Shown piece by piece: positions 1-11,687 of a stretch of DNA of 64,000 nt. Position 1 is the stretch's first letter; the number at the start of each line of letters is the position of its first letter. The stretch comes from Bimuria novae-zelandiae CBS 107.79 (Eukaryota; Ascomycota; Dothideomycetes; Pleosporales; Didymosphaeriaceae). The stretch lies in assembly GCA_010015655.1 (NCBI GenBank), contig ML976687.1, positions 18,367 to 82,366 on the forward strand, given 5' to 3'. The translations under genes and the position numbers were made by a program. Under the pieces are notes generated by a model. The model saw nothing but the letters and a program-made list of their open reading frames with translations. It was not told the origin of the DNA and made no database searches.

Positions 1-101
1 TTTGGGCCAGCAGGATTAGCGGCCCGAGGAGCGATGTTCTTGCTCGCAGATACACGATGATCTAAGGAGAACTTCCAATGTGCCTGAAGGTTCTTAGCCA
101 T
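1..101 (-). CDS. possible partial gene running off the left edge
   Basis: On the minus strand an ATG at 101-99 opens a frame that stays open to the window edge (33 codons), and the same frame is open upstream to about position 207. The residues look like an ordinary soluble protein (it starts MAKNLQAHWKFSLDHRVSAS). I do not recognise it. It could be a first exon or chance; only sequence left of the window would decide. Confidence 0.25.
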   Translation of the reverse strand, partial: MAKNLQAHWKFSLDHRVSASKNIAPRAANPAGP

Positions 102-854
102 CTCAGCATCTGGAGAGCTGTGTACACAATATACTTGTTTTAACTGGACCTTTCGACTAAACAGAAAGACTTCCACAAAACTCCCCAGTAGGGCCTGGGC
201 ATGGTTCCAACACGTCTACACAGGATCGGTTAGCAGCGCGCGAAACATTTGTCCAAAATCGGCCCTGCACAGGCCAAAGGCCAATTATTGGCCACGCGTG
301 CTCGCTTCTCGGAGCACTACGACATCTAGTCTTTGTTCCGCTTCGGGAGCGCAAGCAACTCAAAGTGCACAAGGTCGAAACATGCGAAAGTCCACATGGC
401 GCCAGAGCGGGCCCTATACCGAGGGGTCCTGTGCTGCTTTTTTACTGGACCAAGGCCCATATCGCCACTCCTTGAGTCCCTTCTCCCTGGGTATCCGCGA
501 CCATCAGACCTCTGTTCAACGGTGTGCCATTATCACACGTCCTTTCGTTCCATACTACGTTCACTCGCCACTTTTCTGTTCCTTCTCTTGTTTCCAAGCC
601 GCAGGGGTCATTGCCGCCCTATCAACCTTCTGTACAGCGTTTTCACACGCGAACCAACTATTCAACACCCCTTTGAACATTCTTTCGCCATCGTATCTGT
701 TTCGGATATCCTTTCAAGCAACTGCCATCACAATCTTTTAGCGCCATACTCGTTCCCTAATACCAGACCTGGTGTCCGTCTGTGAAGAGTTTGGGTACTG
801 TAATCATTCGTTTATCGCTTACGAGCTCGTCGTCTACCTATTGAATTAATCATC
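102..854. other. intergenic / promoter region
   Basis: No convincing gene. Overlapping open frames on the plus strand (298-785) and one on the minus strand lack family features and overlap each other. The stretch just before 855 is pyrimidine-rich, as is common in fungal promoters. Confidence 0.5.
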
Positions 855-2261
855 ATGGGTAACTGGTTCGGGAAGATTGACTTGGCTTACAAGTCCATGT
901 ATGTTGGCATACTTTCAAGTGCCTCCATGCATTCGTTGACTTGCCCAGAATCATATTCGTATCGTTACTGGTCTTGACCATTCTAGCTATATTAGTCAAA
1001 GTTGTCTTTGATCGAAGAAAGTGAGCGTAGTCCAAACGACGTTCTATAACCGGGCTGACAATGCGACAGGTTGAAAAAACTCGCCGCAAAGCAAAATGAA
1101 GATGGTGAAATGAGGGAGGAGCGAGTGGAGTCAACTGGGAGAGAAAATGATCAGGGTGACTACGTCGGTGTTCGCGCTCTAGAAACGGTTTTTTACGCAG
1201 GCGTTGAGCAGTCGCGCCCAACCTCAAGAGCCGGGTCGGTGGCATCAACTCCGTACCTAAGTACGAGCACTCTCGTCGGGGGTGGTGCAATCTCTCCCAA
1301 GGACCCTATGCATTCGGTGAACAGCGGTGTGAGTAGACTGCCGATTGCTCATACCAAAGACCGAAATTACAACAACTATCACGACTCCGATACATTGCCG
1401 TCTCCGGACGGTGGGATGGGAGCACGAAGGAAGTCGCTTCCAGCTATCAAACTCGCACCCTCGACGGCACAGTTGAACGGACGACATCGTCTTAGCGAAG
1501 CTGTCGACATGAACTTGAACATCCCCCCATCGCCGAATACGAACCGAGGACCGTCGTCTCCTACATTCGGCGGGTCAGACGGCGGCGACAGCGACGGAAA
1601 CCTATCACCTCGTTCGCAGCGTTCACCGGCATCATCGACACTCCCAAAGCCTGAGCACTACGCTCCCAGTCCGCCGCAACTGTCCATGCCACAGCCGGAA
1701 GGCTTCCGAGCTTCGTTTGTGTCGGTCCACGAGCAGTATAAGTCGCAAACTGGCTCTCTGCTCATGGCTTCGCCAGCGCCAAGCGGTTCCAATTCTCCGG
1801 CCCAGCCTCCCGAGGTCAAGACTCCTACCATGCCGGGTATCACTTCGAATGATGACGATCTGGGTACGTACCTTGGTCATATAACATGGCTCCTCTGACC
1901 CTTTGCCGCATTGCGTTACGAATCCATGACTGACTTCTTTCCAGAGGCACCTCCGAACTCTCCATTTCTACTTTTACCAAGGACGTATCAACCCACGCAC
2001 AGGCGCGACGACAGCGACTCCAGCAGCATCTACGGCGATAAGCGACAGAGCGCAATCGAATCCGACGCCAATAGGAAATCCTTCACCGCATCGCTTTCCA
2101 ACCAAGACGACAAGCGCAAGACACTCCTTGCACCTGGCGCGCCGATGGAGCCCAACCGCTATAGCGACATCTTCAACGACTACTACCGACACTCGGTGAT
2201 TGAGGCCGACCAGAATAACAGAAATTCGTATCGACCGGACGAGCTCCACCTCGAAAACTAG
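855..2261 (+). CDS. single-pass membrane protein, function unknown
   Basis: Four exons (855-898, 949-1020, 1070-1863, 1945-2261) join in frame to a 408-residue protein; all introns are GT..AG. It starts MGNWFGKIDLAYKS. Exon 2 encodes one strongly hydrophobic segment (about residues 15-36, rich in I, L and V) followed by a basic DRRK/LKK stretch. That suggests one membrane anchor with a long tail. The tail is disordered: rich in S, P, N, D and T, with RRKSLP-like and SPR/SPS phosphorylation-type sites and a C-terminus rich in Y, N and D. There is no catalytic motif. The start is chosen because the first two small exons are needed to supply the membrane segment; frames starting inside exon 3 would lose it. 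The topology is inferred from hydrophobicity. I do not recognise a family. Confidence 0.75.
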
Positions 2262-3059
2262 GGCGCATCAGGTGCAGGCATGGCGATGTGAGGAGGATGA
2301 AGTTGCGCTGGACCCGCTTGGTGGGAGTATATCGGTTCGTTTATAACGTTGTGCTCAGAGAGCAGCGTTCGCCGTAAAAGCGTGGAAGGCGCAAAGCTCA
2401 CAGCGACTGGCGTTCTGTTTAGCATCGTCATGGGCTCGGGTCGAATGCATCCATGAGAATTTGATGCAATGCTCTTTCGCAGCCTGTAGGGAAGATTGAC
2501 GGAAAAAGATCCGGGAATAGCCGAGGGTGCAACGACGACGGACACGTCATTGATGGAGTTGGATCGGCTGCACAAAACCCAGCTAGGGCTGGAAGCGTGG
2601 ACGACGGCATGCGCTTCTCCTGCTACTCGCTGTCCCTACGACTACCATAGTACTATACCTACACTTACTGTAATTTCTGTTAGAGCGAGCTTGGCATCTC
2701 GCCACGAATTAGCCAATACCCTTTTCTCTCCAGCGGTCCTCCTATTAGCGTTTTGCATGTGAAAGATATGTAGGAGGGACGGCAACGGACGATGGTTCGA
2801 GGCCGTCGGGATTCTGTGGTGTGAAATGAGCTTCGCGTGTCAATCGGACCACCACTAGGGGTTCTGTGATTGGGCGGCCCCTGGCAGAAGCGAGGCGGTG
2901 AAAGCGGGCGATTTGGAGGCTCATCGCGCTTTCTTAAGATCGCTATCGCCACCGCCGACGCAGATGATGAGCTCATGACCCTCCTAGTTTGAACCTGAAG
3001 TGTCGCGCGGGGAATTCAACTCCAATCTTCCACCTCGGTTCAACACGCAGCCCTCCGCC
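2262..3059. other. intergenic region, 798 bp
   Basis: Holds the 3' flank of the membrane-protein gene and the promoter of the squalene epoxidase gene. Small open frames here have no recognisable features. Nothing else seen. Confidence 0.5.
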
Positions 3060-4648
3060 ATGTCAACGACAACAACAACCACGACGGTAACGTCCACGGG
3101 CACACGGCGGGCGTCGGCCACGCTCCGCGCGCGGCCAATGGAGCAGCCAAAGGGCGCGCTGGGTGCGATACAGACTGCAGACTACAAAGAAGTCCGGCGG
3201 CGGGAGCACCACGAGGCGGACGTGGTTATTGTTGGCGCGGGGATACTGGGGTGCGCGGCGGCCGTCGCATTCGGGAAGCAGGGGCGGAGCGTGCTGCTGC
3301 TGGAGAGGAGTCTAAAGGAGCCGGATCGTATCGTAGGGGAGCTGCTACAACCAGGCGGAGTGCGGGCATTGGAGGAGCTGGGTCTGCGAGGTATGGTGGC
3401 ACAATGACACTGTACGAGACCATGAACCACTGTATGCTAACTGCTGGCTTAGACTGCCTCGAGGATATCGATGCAATTCCCTGCTACGGCTACGAAGTGT
3501 CCTTCCACAAGGAAAATGTCCACATTCCCTACCCCGCCAATCTCGTCCCGGGCTTGACCAAGCCTGAAGGTCGCTCCTTCCACCACGGCCGCTTCATATC
3601 GAAACTGCGAGACGCCGCCAGGGCCACGCCCAATGTCACCATCGTCGAAACTACCGTCACGGACATTGTCAAAGACTCGTACACCAACCAGACCCTGGGC
3701 GTCGAGTCGCAGACGGCGGGCAAGCCAGACTACTACTTTGGCGCATTGACATTGGTGGCAGATGGATACGCGAGCAAGTTCCGCAAAGGACACATCCGGA
3801 AAACGCCCGAGGTGCGGAGTAAATTCTGGGGACTGGAGCTCATCGATGCGGAGCTGCCCATGCCGAACCACGGGCACGTCATTCTCAGCGACGCGCCGCC
3901 GATTCTAGTCTACCAGATCGGCACGCACGAGACGCGCATCCTCGTCGACGTGCCCGAAAACCTGCCCTCGGCGAGCGTCAAAGCGGGCGGCATAAAGAAC
4001 CACCTGCTCAACGCGGCGCTCCCCGCTCTGCCGAAATCCATACAGCCATCGTTCCGGAAAGCCATCGAAACGGGCAAGCTGCGGAGCATGCCGAATTCCT
4101 TCCTGCCGCCCACGACGCAGAAAACGCCCGGCATGATTATCCTAGGCGATGCGATGAATATGCGGCACCCGCTGACGGGCGGCGGCATGACCGTCGCCTT
4201 CAACGACGTGGTGCACATCGCGCGCCTGCTATCCCCCGAGCGCGTGCCGAATCTAGAAGACACGTCCGCCGTGTTGTCCGCCATGAGCCGCTTCCACTGG
4301 GTCCGCAAGGACTCCTCGTCCGTCATCAACATCCTCGCCATGGCGCTCTACTCGCTCTTCGCCGCCGACGACGTGTTGCTCGGCGCCCTGCGCAACGGGT
4401 GTTTCCGCTACTTTGAGCGCGGCGGCAAGTGCATCGAGGAACCCTGCGGGCTGCTCTCGGGACTCCTTAAAAACCCGGCCGTGCTGGTGTATCACTTTTT
4501 CGCGGTCGCTTTTTACGCGATTTGGTGCCGGGCGATGCAGGGCCCGGTTTGGCGCATTCCGTACGTGTTGTTGGTAGATAGCGTGATGATTATTTATAAG
4601 GCGTGCGTGGTTATTGGGCCGTATTTGTTGGCGGAGATGAAGGTTTAG
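3060..4648 (+). CDS. ERG1: squalene epoxidase (squalene monooxygenase)
   Basis: Two exons (3060-3390 and 3453-4648; 62-nt intron) encode 508 residues, about the usual fungal length. The enzyme uses FAD, O2 and NADPH to make 2,3-oxidosqualene from squalene in the ER membrane, and is an early step of the ergosterol pathway and the allylamine antifungal target. Visible features: a T/S-rich N-terminus; the FAD dinucleotide fold DVVIVGAGILG near residue 57; the ELLQPGG stretch; LVADGYASKFR (DG motif); and the second FAD motif GDAMNMRHPLTGGGM. A hydrophobic C-terminus (LVYHFFAVAFYAIW and following) fits membrane association. The ATG at 3060 is the first ATG of the frame; further upstream the frame is open only from non-ATG codons. 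Family assignment is secure. Confidence 0.96.
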
Positions 4649-5156
4649 TAGAGGGTAGAGCATTAGAGGCATTTTTGGCGTGTGCATAGGGAATGGGTAG
4701 AGCATTAATTGTAATATCAATATCGAAAGAAGGAGTGCATGTTGGTCTGGTGTGAGGTTAAATGTGGTACCTCAAACGCTCTTGACCGACATGCGATGAA
4801 GAATCAGCATGTGCGTAAGTGATGATCTTGGAAGCCCGTAATGACCGTCAGGGTCCCATCAGTGTGCTCTTTAGGCCAGGTACGCTCCAAAGGGTGACTA
4901 TCTGATGTAGTCCTTCTGCTTGGGTAGCGTAGCGTAGGGGATACTCGCATCGTCAAGCACGAACGTCTACCACTACGCTGTGCCACCCAACGGATGTGCC
5001 GTTGGTGGCGGGGTATTCCTGTTCTCATTCATGTCCGCCAGCCGGTCCCCCGTCCCATCTTGATCCAGTCCGTCCGTTAAGGTCTCTTCGTCGACGCTTC
5101 TGAAGCTTCCCCCGAACGTCATCTCAAGGTTACAATGTGGGTATTGTTTCCGCCGC
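4649..5156. other. intergenic, convergent 3' flanks
   Basis: Lies between the 3' ends of ERG1 (plus) and the glyoxalase gene (minus). No gene seen; presumably holds both transcript ends. Confidence 0.5.
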
Positions 5157-5838
5157 TCACGTCTCCCCCACCGCCTTCACAACCTGCGGCACAAGTTCCA
5201 CCCAATAACCCTATCTTACCATTAGCACTCCACAATCTCTCCCTCACCCCCACCCTCAACCCCCAGTAAAGAAACAGACATAAACTCACATCCGGATCCC
5301 TCACAAAAGCCAACTGCCTAAACACATGCTTATACCCCTCGTTCACCTCCGCCTCTCCCACCCTCGGCGGCAAACCCATAGTGCTCACTTCTGCTTCACC
5401 AAGTGGTTTTATGATTTGGAAGCCGAAGGATTGCACGCGGGATAGTGCGGCCGCCACATCCGGCACCGTAAAACCCACATGTCCAAATCCCACCCCTGCC
5501 CCCCTATCATACTCATTCCCACTCACATACTCCGTCCCCTCATCGCCCGGTATATGATAAAGCTCCAAAAGGCCTTGGGATGAGCCTAAAGAGGTGATGG
5601 ACACGTCGCGCGGCCCGAGGTAGTATATCGTCCACGGGCCGGCGTTGAAGATAAACACTGTGTGTAGCCCGAGACAGTCGTTGTAGAACTTTAGGGATTG
5701 AGTGGGGTTTTTTATGCGCAGCATGAGGTGGTTGAGGCGAAAGGAGGATGTTGAGGGTGAGGGGGGCCGGGGTGGGGGGGTGATGTGTGTGCCCGGGGGG
5801 TAGGGGGCGGAGGGGAAGTTTGGGTCGGGGGTGGGCAT
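5157..5838 (-). CDS. GLO1: glyoxalase I (lactoylglutathione lyase)
   Basis: Two exons (5838-5290 and 5210-5157) give 200 residues. The enzyme turns the methylglyoxal-glutathione hemithioacetal into S-lactoylglutathione. The expected metal ligands of the single-domain fold are visible: His37 in RLNHLMLRIK, Glu in LLELYH, His in GFGHVGFTVPDV and Glu188 in DPDGYWVEL. The last lies in exon 2: reading on through the intron gives a longer open frame ending in a G-rich nonsense tail, whereas splicing restores the family's C-terminus ending VKAVGET. The protein has one domain, unlike the two-domain yeast enzyme. An in-frame ATG at 5997 would add 53 residues; I chose 5838 because the domain starts soon after it. 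Confidence 0.92.
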
Positions 5839-7045
5839 TGTGTGGGTGGTTAGATGGAGATGGTCGGGTGCGGTTTGGATAGAGATATTGGCTGTGCGGT
5901 TCGGATGCGGGAGTGTCGTGTGACCGGACTGTTGTGGATTATACAAAATTTCAGCATCGAGGGAAGTAAACAGAAATATGTATGTAGTGTGGTTCATTCT
6001 CTCGACGAGTCTCGGGGAACGGCATGCCCGGGTGCCGTGTTAGCTTTGTGGGGTAGATAGCGGGAGTGCGGGGCGGCAATCGACGCGCAGTGCCGGAAGA
6101 GGTATTCGCCCCCACTTCGCGCTGCCAATGTGGACTGCGGCACGTTGTAGGTACTGTATGTACGTACTTAGTCGGCCTAGGGATGTTTATTAAACTGTCT
6201 CGGCTACGTTTAGTGATCGAGAGAAAGATGTCCTTCGGTACCGCTTCTTCAATTTGAGTCTCTGCTTGGTGCTTCCTATAGAGCGTCCATCTCGATTACT
6301 ACGCTCTTCCTATTGACGTCCCGAGGTCGCTCGGAGCGCACATATGTGAGCCGGTGTGGAAGCATGGCGTTCTAGGCTCTGCGGGCGCCAAAGGGTGAAG
6401 GCAGCGATCAAGTAGACGAGAACAAAGATCAAGGACGGCTGTTACGTCTGGCTTTTCTTTTATTGTTGCGTCTGGAACACGAAGATGGGCTATGGAAGCG
6501 GAATGAGTACATTATATACACAGTAATCATGGTGGTGAACAGCGGTTGAAGTCGAGCACTTCCCTTCATTGGGCGAGAGTAACGTCAAGCACCCCTGCAC
6601 CCCCTCCAGCTATTCTACGCGTACCCCACAGCTTCCCCAGCGCCTCACAACGCGAAAACAACCCGCTCGATGCAAGCTATGCCGCTGACCGGATCGATTC
6701 CGCAGGGGCTTACCATCCAGGACTCGTGAATTCACATATGGAGCGCATCCCATCGTTGATGAGTGGCTGCTTGCCCCAGTACCGCGGTGTGGATCAATCG
6801 ACGCCCATCTTCATGCACAACGCGGAAACTTGGACGGTGAAACGCGTGATCCTGGTGCACCGGGGTCACTGTTGCCCCGGTGTACACCGCCGGTGTTGAT
6901 AAAGAGGAGGTGCGACGGCGAGAGGTGCAGTGTTTCCACCATGCGGCTTTCATCTCGTCAACCACCTGTACAACGAAACCACGGTCGACGTACCTGTCCT
7001 CTACTCCTTTCGGACAATTGATATCCAAACATCTGTACTGCGGCC
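5839..7045. other. divergent intergenic region, 1.2 kb
   Basis: Shared upstream region of the glyoxalase gene (minus) and the alcohol dehydrogenase gene (plus). Several short frames (for example 6546-6899) show no family features. A hairpin lies at 6855-6885: arms GTGCACCGGGG and CCCCGGTGTAC, one mismatch, 9-nt loop, about 160 bp before the dehydrogenase ATG. Confidence 0.5.
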
Positions 7046-8334
7046 ATGACGGACACCAAAGAGCCAGTTTTCCATATCCCGAAGGTATTATCTCAGTGAT
7101 TGTCTAGCATCGAAGAAAAGTTAAACATCATTCAGACGTGCAAGGCGGGTGTTGTTGTAAACGAGGGCCCTAACTTTCATGTCGAGGTTCAGGATGTGCC
7201 GGTGCCGGAAATCCGTACATTGACCCCATTTCCCCTCCACATGAAACGCAGTGTTCACTGTTGTAGAGCCAAATGAAGTCCTCATCAAGATGAATTCAAC
7301 TGGTGTCTGCTTATCCGACATCCATTTCATGATGAACGACTGGGGAGTCCCTAAGATGTCCGAACTGGGAACTCGATGCGCAGGACACGAAGGCGCAGGC
7401 GTGATCGTGAAAGTCGGCTCGAATGTGAAGACGTTGAAGCCTGGCATGAGGGCCGGTATAAAGGTATCTACTCATACTCACCTCTTGGGCAACTTCTTTC
7501 GACGTGTGCTGACGCACTTGATAGCCTGTCATAGATACCTGCGGCACGTGCGAGCTCTGCCGCACTGACAAAGAAAGCTACTGCGCAAACGCCGTCGTGA
7601 CAGGTCTCATGGCCGACGGCTCCTTCAAGCAATACGTTGCCTCTCCAGAACGCTATACCACCGTCATCCCTGACGGCGTATCCGACTACATTGCTGGTCC
7701 CATTATGTGCTCGGCCTCTACGATCTATACATCGATTAAGGAATCCGGTCTACAACCAGGCGACTGGGCAGTCTTCCCGGGTGCGGGCGGTGGCGTCGGC
7801 ATGCAAGGCCTACAGCTCGCCAAGGCCATGGGAATCCGACCGGTCGCGATCGACACGGGTGCGGAGAAGAAGAAGCTCTGCATGGAGAACGGAGCGGAGC
7901 ATTTCATCGACTTCAAGGAGGTAAGCGATGTGGCCGAGGAGATCGTCAAGATCTGCGACGGCATCGGTGCGCATGCCGTGTTCGTGACGGCTGTGCAGGC
8001 GTACCCGCAGTCCGTCACTTACCTAGGCGGAAGGATAGGAGGCAAGGTCATGTGCGTCGGGCTTCCTCCAGCTGGCAAACATCATATCGACCTGGACCCG
8101 CTTCACATGTGCTTCAAGAAGCACTCGATTCAGGGGACGCTGGTCAGCCCTATGTGCGACGTGGACAAGACGCTGCAATTTGCGCAGAGGGGTTTGCTGA
8201 AGCCGATTTGCACCGTGTATCCGTTGAGCCAGTTCAACGAGGTGGTGCAGAAGCTGAAGAATGGACAGATTGCAGGGAGGGCGGTGATAGACTTTAATAC
8301 ACCCTCCGAGGTTGGTGGCCGATCTAAGTTGTAA
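7046..8334 (+). CDS. zinc-dependent alcohol dehydrogenase (MDR family)
   Basis: Four exons (7046-7084, 7136-7214, 7267-7463, 7525-8334) join to 374 residues. The medium-chain dehydrogenase layout is complete. Catalytic zinc ligands are Cys54 (in GVCLSDIH), His80 in AGHEGAG and the Cys in GPIMCSAS. The four structural-zinc cysteines are C111, C114, C117 and C125 with the classical x2, x2, x7 spacing. The NAD fold is GAGGGVGMQGLQ, followed by an acidic residue in VAIDTGAEKK, which favours NAD over NADP. It looks like the yeast-type ADH branch, so primary alcohols/aldehydes are likely substrates, but that is inferred. No signal peptide is seen, so probably cytosolic. The first exon (13 codons) is required to reach an ATG; no other start fits. 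Confidence 0.92.
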
Positions 8335-8797
8335 AAATTACTCTAGGATCCGTTCACCCTTGCCGAAAGATCGGCCACCATGCACGCGGACTTCCTGGAG
8401 GGGGTTCTGAGTAGAAGTGGAACGATGCTGCGTTGGCGTTCGATCGACCTATGTAGAAGTTTGTTCAATTTTTCGAAAGCTTCGAAAGCGATGGTCGAAC
8501 TCTGGAAATAGTGATTTCGTATGGGCCATTCTTCTGAGAAGGATGAGCGGGTGGGGCGGACGCAGGGACCATGTAAACAAGGGAAGTGGTGAATGGACCG
8601 CGCGCGGATGAGTGGCGAGTGAACCATGTTCGACGACGACTTTTTCGATTGCCGAATCGGATAGTTTGAGATTATGTGCACGGATCCTCCGACTTCCGAC
8701 TGGAACGTCTGGAGCTTCCGATAAGCACAACCACAATTTATAGCATGCGCGCATAGGAACATGACCCTCCAGCCCATGATATCGATACAGTCAGGGC
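8335..8797. other. intergenic / promoter of the CLC gene
   Basis: Contains the dehydrogenase 3' flank and the upstream region of the chloride transporter. A 214-codon minus-strand frame overlaps the region but crosses into the CLC gene and has no recognisable content. Confidence 0.5.
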
Positions 8798-11687
8798 ATG
8801 TCCAGCTCGTCGTCAAGCCAGTCCGCCCATGGACAGGCCGAAGCGTCCTCCAGCCGAACCTCAGCGAACCGGCAACCGACCATCGAAGATGAGCTGAGCG
8901 AAGAGGACGGCCTCTTGGACGAGGACCCGCTAGGGAATTCACTACCTGAACAGTAGGAATACTCATTGATTGTTTCATTTCCCGCAAGACGTTAATGTTG
9001 GCAGGCTGTCGTTTAAACGCAAGCAGAAAGCCACCGTGGCGTCCACCTTCGGCCTCTCGCGCTTCCTATCCTCTCCCATCGGCGCAGCCAAAGACCGCGC
9101 GTCGCCGCTTCCACGAGGCCCGCAATCCCGAGCGCAGCAGCTCCGATCGAACGCCCATGCGGATGACTCCACGGAGCTCATCCTGAACTATCTCGACCAG
9201 CCCGCCGACGCTGGCGCGCAGCTCCACGACACCAAAGATGCAAATGGCCTAGACTGGTATGTCGAAGGGCCCGGTCGTCGGGTGGGCTACGACGATCTCA
9301 CAGCCATCGACTGGATTTTTGAGTACGCGAAGGAGCGGCAGCGGCTGCGCTATTTGTATTCCAGCGCGTCGGGAGTATTGGGATACATCAAGCAGATTGC
9401 CGACGCGAGCCAGATATGGCTTATCCTGATCGCGGCTGGCGTGCTCAGTGGCGGCATCGCGGCATTCATCGATGTCGTGAGCGACTGGTTGGGCGACCTG
9501 AAGCAGGGATATTGCAGCAATGTCGACGGAGACGGGAGGTTCTACTTGAACAAAGGATTTTGCTGCTGGGGATACAGCGAGTACGCAAAATGCAGTGATT
9601 GGCATCCGTGGAGTAAAGCCTTGGGAATCAATTCCGTGGGAGGCGGGTGGATTGTGGAGTACATCTTCTTCGTCTTGTTTTCGGTGAGTTGGGTACCTGC
9701 ATGTGAGTGTCTGACGAAGCTGATGGTGGCAGATACTCTTTGCGGCATGCGCCAGCCTTCTTGTGCGCGAGTTCTCGACTTATGCGAAACACAGCGGTAT
9801 TGCAGAGATCAAGACGGTGTTGGGTGGCTTTGTGATAAGGCGTTTTATGGGCGTTTGGACCTTGATTGTCAAGACGTTGGGCCTGGTGAGTAGTCTTTCA
9901 CTGTCTGGAAGATTGTCATTGACCATCGCAGTGCGTCGCAGTTGCATCTGGGCTATGGTTGGGTAAAGAAGGGCCATTGGTGCATGTCGCATGTTGTTCG
10001 GCGAACTTGTTCATGAAGCTTTTTCCCAGTATAAATCACAATGAAGGTAAGGCAATTTCACCATTGCTGGAACTAGGCTAACAAATTCGCAGCACGAAAA
10101 CGAGAAGTCCTTTCCGCAGCCGCTGCAGCCGGTATTTCCGTTGCGTTTGGCTCGCCCATAGGCGGAGTGCTGTTCAGTCTCGAACAACTTTCCTATTACT
10201 TCCCCGACAAAACCATGTGGCAGAGCTTTGTCTGCGCCATGGTCGCGGCAGTCACCCTGCAAGCGTTCAATCCTTTCCGGACCGGCAAACTCGTCATGTA
10301 CCAAGTTACCTACCACAGCGGGTGGCACGACTTCGAGCTCGTTCCCTTCGCCTTCCTTGGAATTCTTGGCGGCTTGTACGGAGGTCTCTTCATCAAGCTC
10401 AACATGCGTGTTGCCGAATGGCGGAAGCATCGAACGCATCTTAAAGGTCCAGTCACCGAGGTGGTCATTGTCGCCTTCGTGACGGCAATGATCAACTACC
10501 CCATCAAGTTCATGCGAGCGCAGGCTTCAGAGCTGGTCTACTTCCTCTTTGCCGAGTGTGTAGATCTGACCGACGATACGCTAGGCCTCTGCAAAGCTGG
10601 CAAAGCCAACACCGGTGTCGTTGCCCTTCTTCTCATCTCCGCTGGTCTGGGCATCATTCTTGCGAGCTTCACATTCGGCCTCCAAATCCCTGCGGGCATC
10701 ATCCTCCCCTCGATGGCCATCGGCGGTCTCTACGGCCGCGCGGTAGGCCTTACTCTGGAACAACTCCAACAAGCCTGGCCGAGTCTTTTCATTTTCGGCT
10801 CTTGCGAACCTGACGTACCGTGCGTGACGCCCGGCACGTATGCTATTATCGGCGCCGCGTCTGCCCTCGGCGGTACAACACGTATGACGGTATCTATCGT
10901 TGTGATTATGTTCGAGCTCACCGGAGCCTTGACCTATGTCCTCCCTATCATGATTGCCGTCATGATCAGCAAATGGGTCGGCGACGCGATATCCCCGCGA
11001 AGCATCTACGAGTCCTGGATACACTTCAACGGATACCCGTTCTTAGACAACCGCGATGAGAATAGCGCCTCTATCCCTGACGTCCCTGCCGCGCAGGTAA
11101 TGACCCGTATCGACGATATCGTTGCCATCACGGCTACAGGCCACACAATCGCAAGTCTGCGCCAACTGCTGTCGCAACACCGCTTCCGCGGCTTCCCCGT
11201 CATAGATAGTACCCGCGACGCATTGCTACTAGGCTATATATCCCGCACCGAACTCGCCTTCGCGTTGTCTACCGCGCTCTCCACCCCTCGGGACCTCTCC
11301 CCTGAAACAGAAACCTACTTCTCGCACCAGCCCCTTAGCGACCCTAACCAAAGCCTCGATCTGCGACCCTGGATGGACCAGACGCCCATCACGCTGAACG
11401 CACGAGCTTCGTTTCACCTCACAGTGAGCATGTTCATGAAGCTAGGCTTGAGATATATTATCTTTACGGAGAAGGGTGGGCTGAGGGGCTTGTTGACGAA
11501 GAAGGATATCTGGTTTGTGCTGGATGGTGTGGATGGGGATGACGAGGAGGGGATGGAGGGTGGTGGTGGGAGGGGTGTGGGGAGGATGCAGCCGGAAGGG
11601 GAGGACAGTGAGGGGAGGGGGTTGTTGGCGGAGGAGGAGGAGGAGGATGAGAGGGGTGGGTTGGGAGGGAGGGAGGCGATTAGGTGA
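8798..11687 (+). CDS. CLC-family chloride channel/transporter with CBS domains
   Basis: Five exons (8798-8952, 9005-9683, 9733-9885, 9932-10046, 10093-11687) give 898 residues. Parts in order: a Ser-rich acidic N-terminus; a multi-helix membrane region; the anion-path motif SGIAEIK; GKEGP at 340-344 with gating glutamate E342; [18 protein letters not shown]; then two CBS domains ([14 protein letters not shown]... and [20 protein letters not shown]...) and a Gly/Glu-rich tail. It resembles the ClC-3/4/5-like intracellular branch (the [10 protein letters not shown] stretch), so a vacuolar or Golgi/endosomal site is likely. The residue equivalent to the proton glutamate of CLC exchangers is Gln399 (codon 10185-10187), which may matter for coupling. 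The start follows from the exon-1 frame and its clean splice. Confidence 0.93.

Noticed and set aside
298..785. two overlapping plus-strand frames of about 150 codons
   Set aside because: They overlap in different frames, look like random pyrimidine-rich translation and sit in the promoter of the first gene.
8343..8987. 214-codon minus-strand frame
   Set aside because: Overlaps exon 1 of the CLC gene in antisense, has no domain and has no splice-supported extension.
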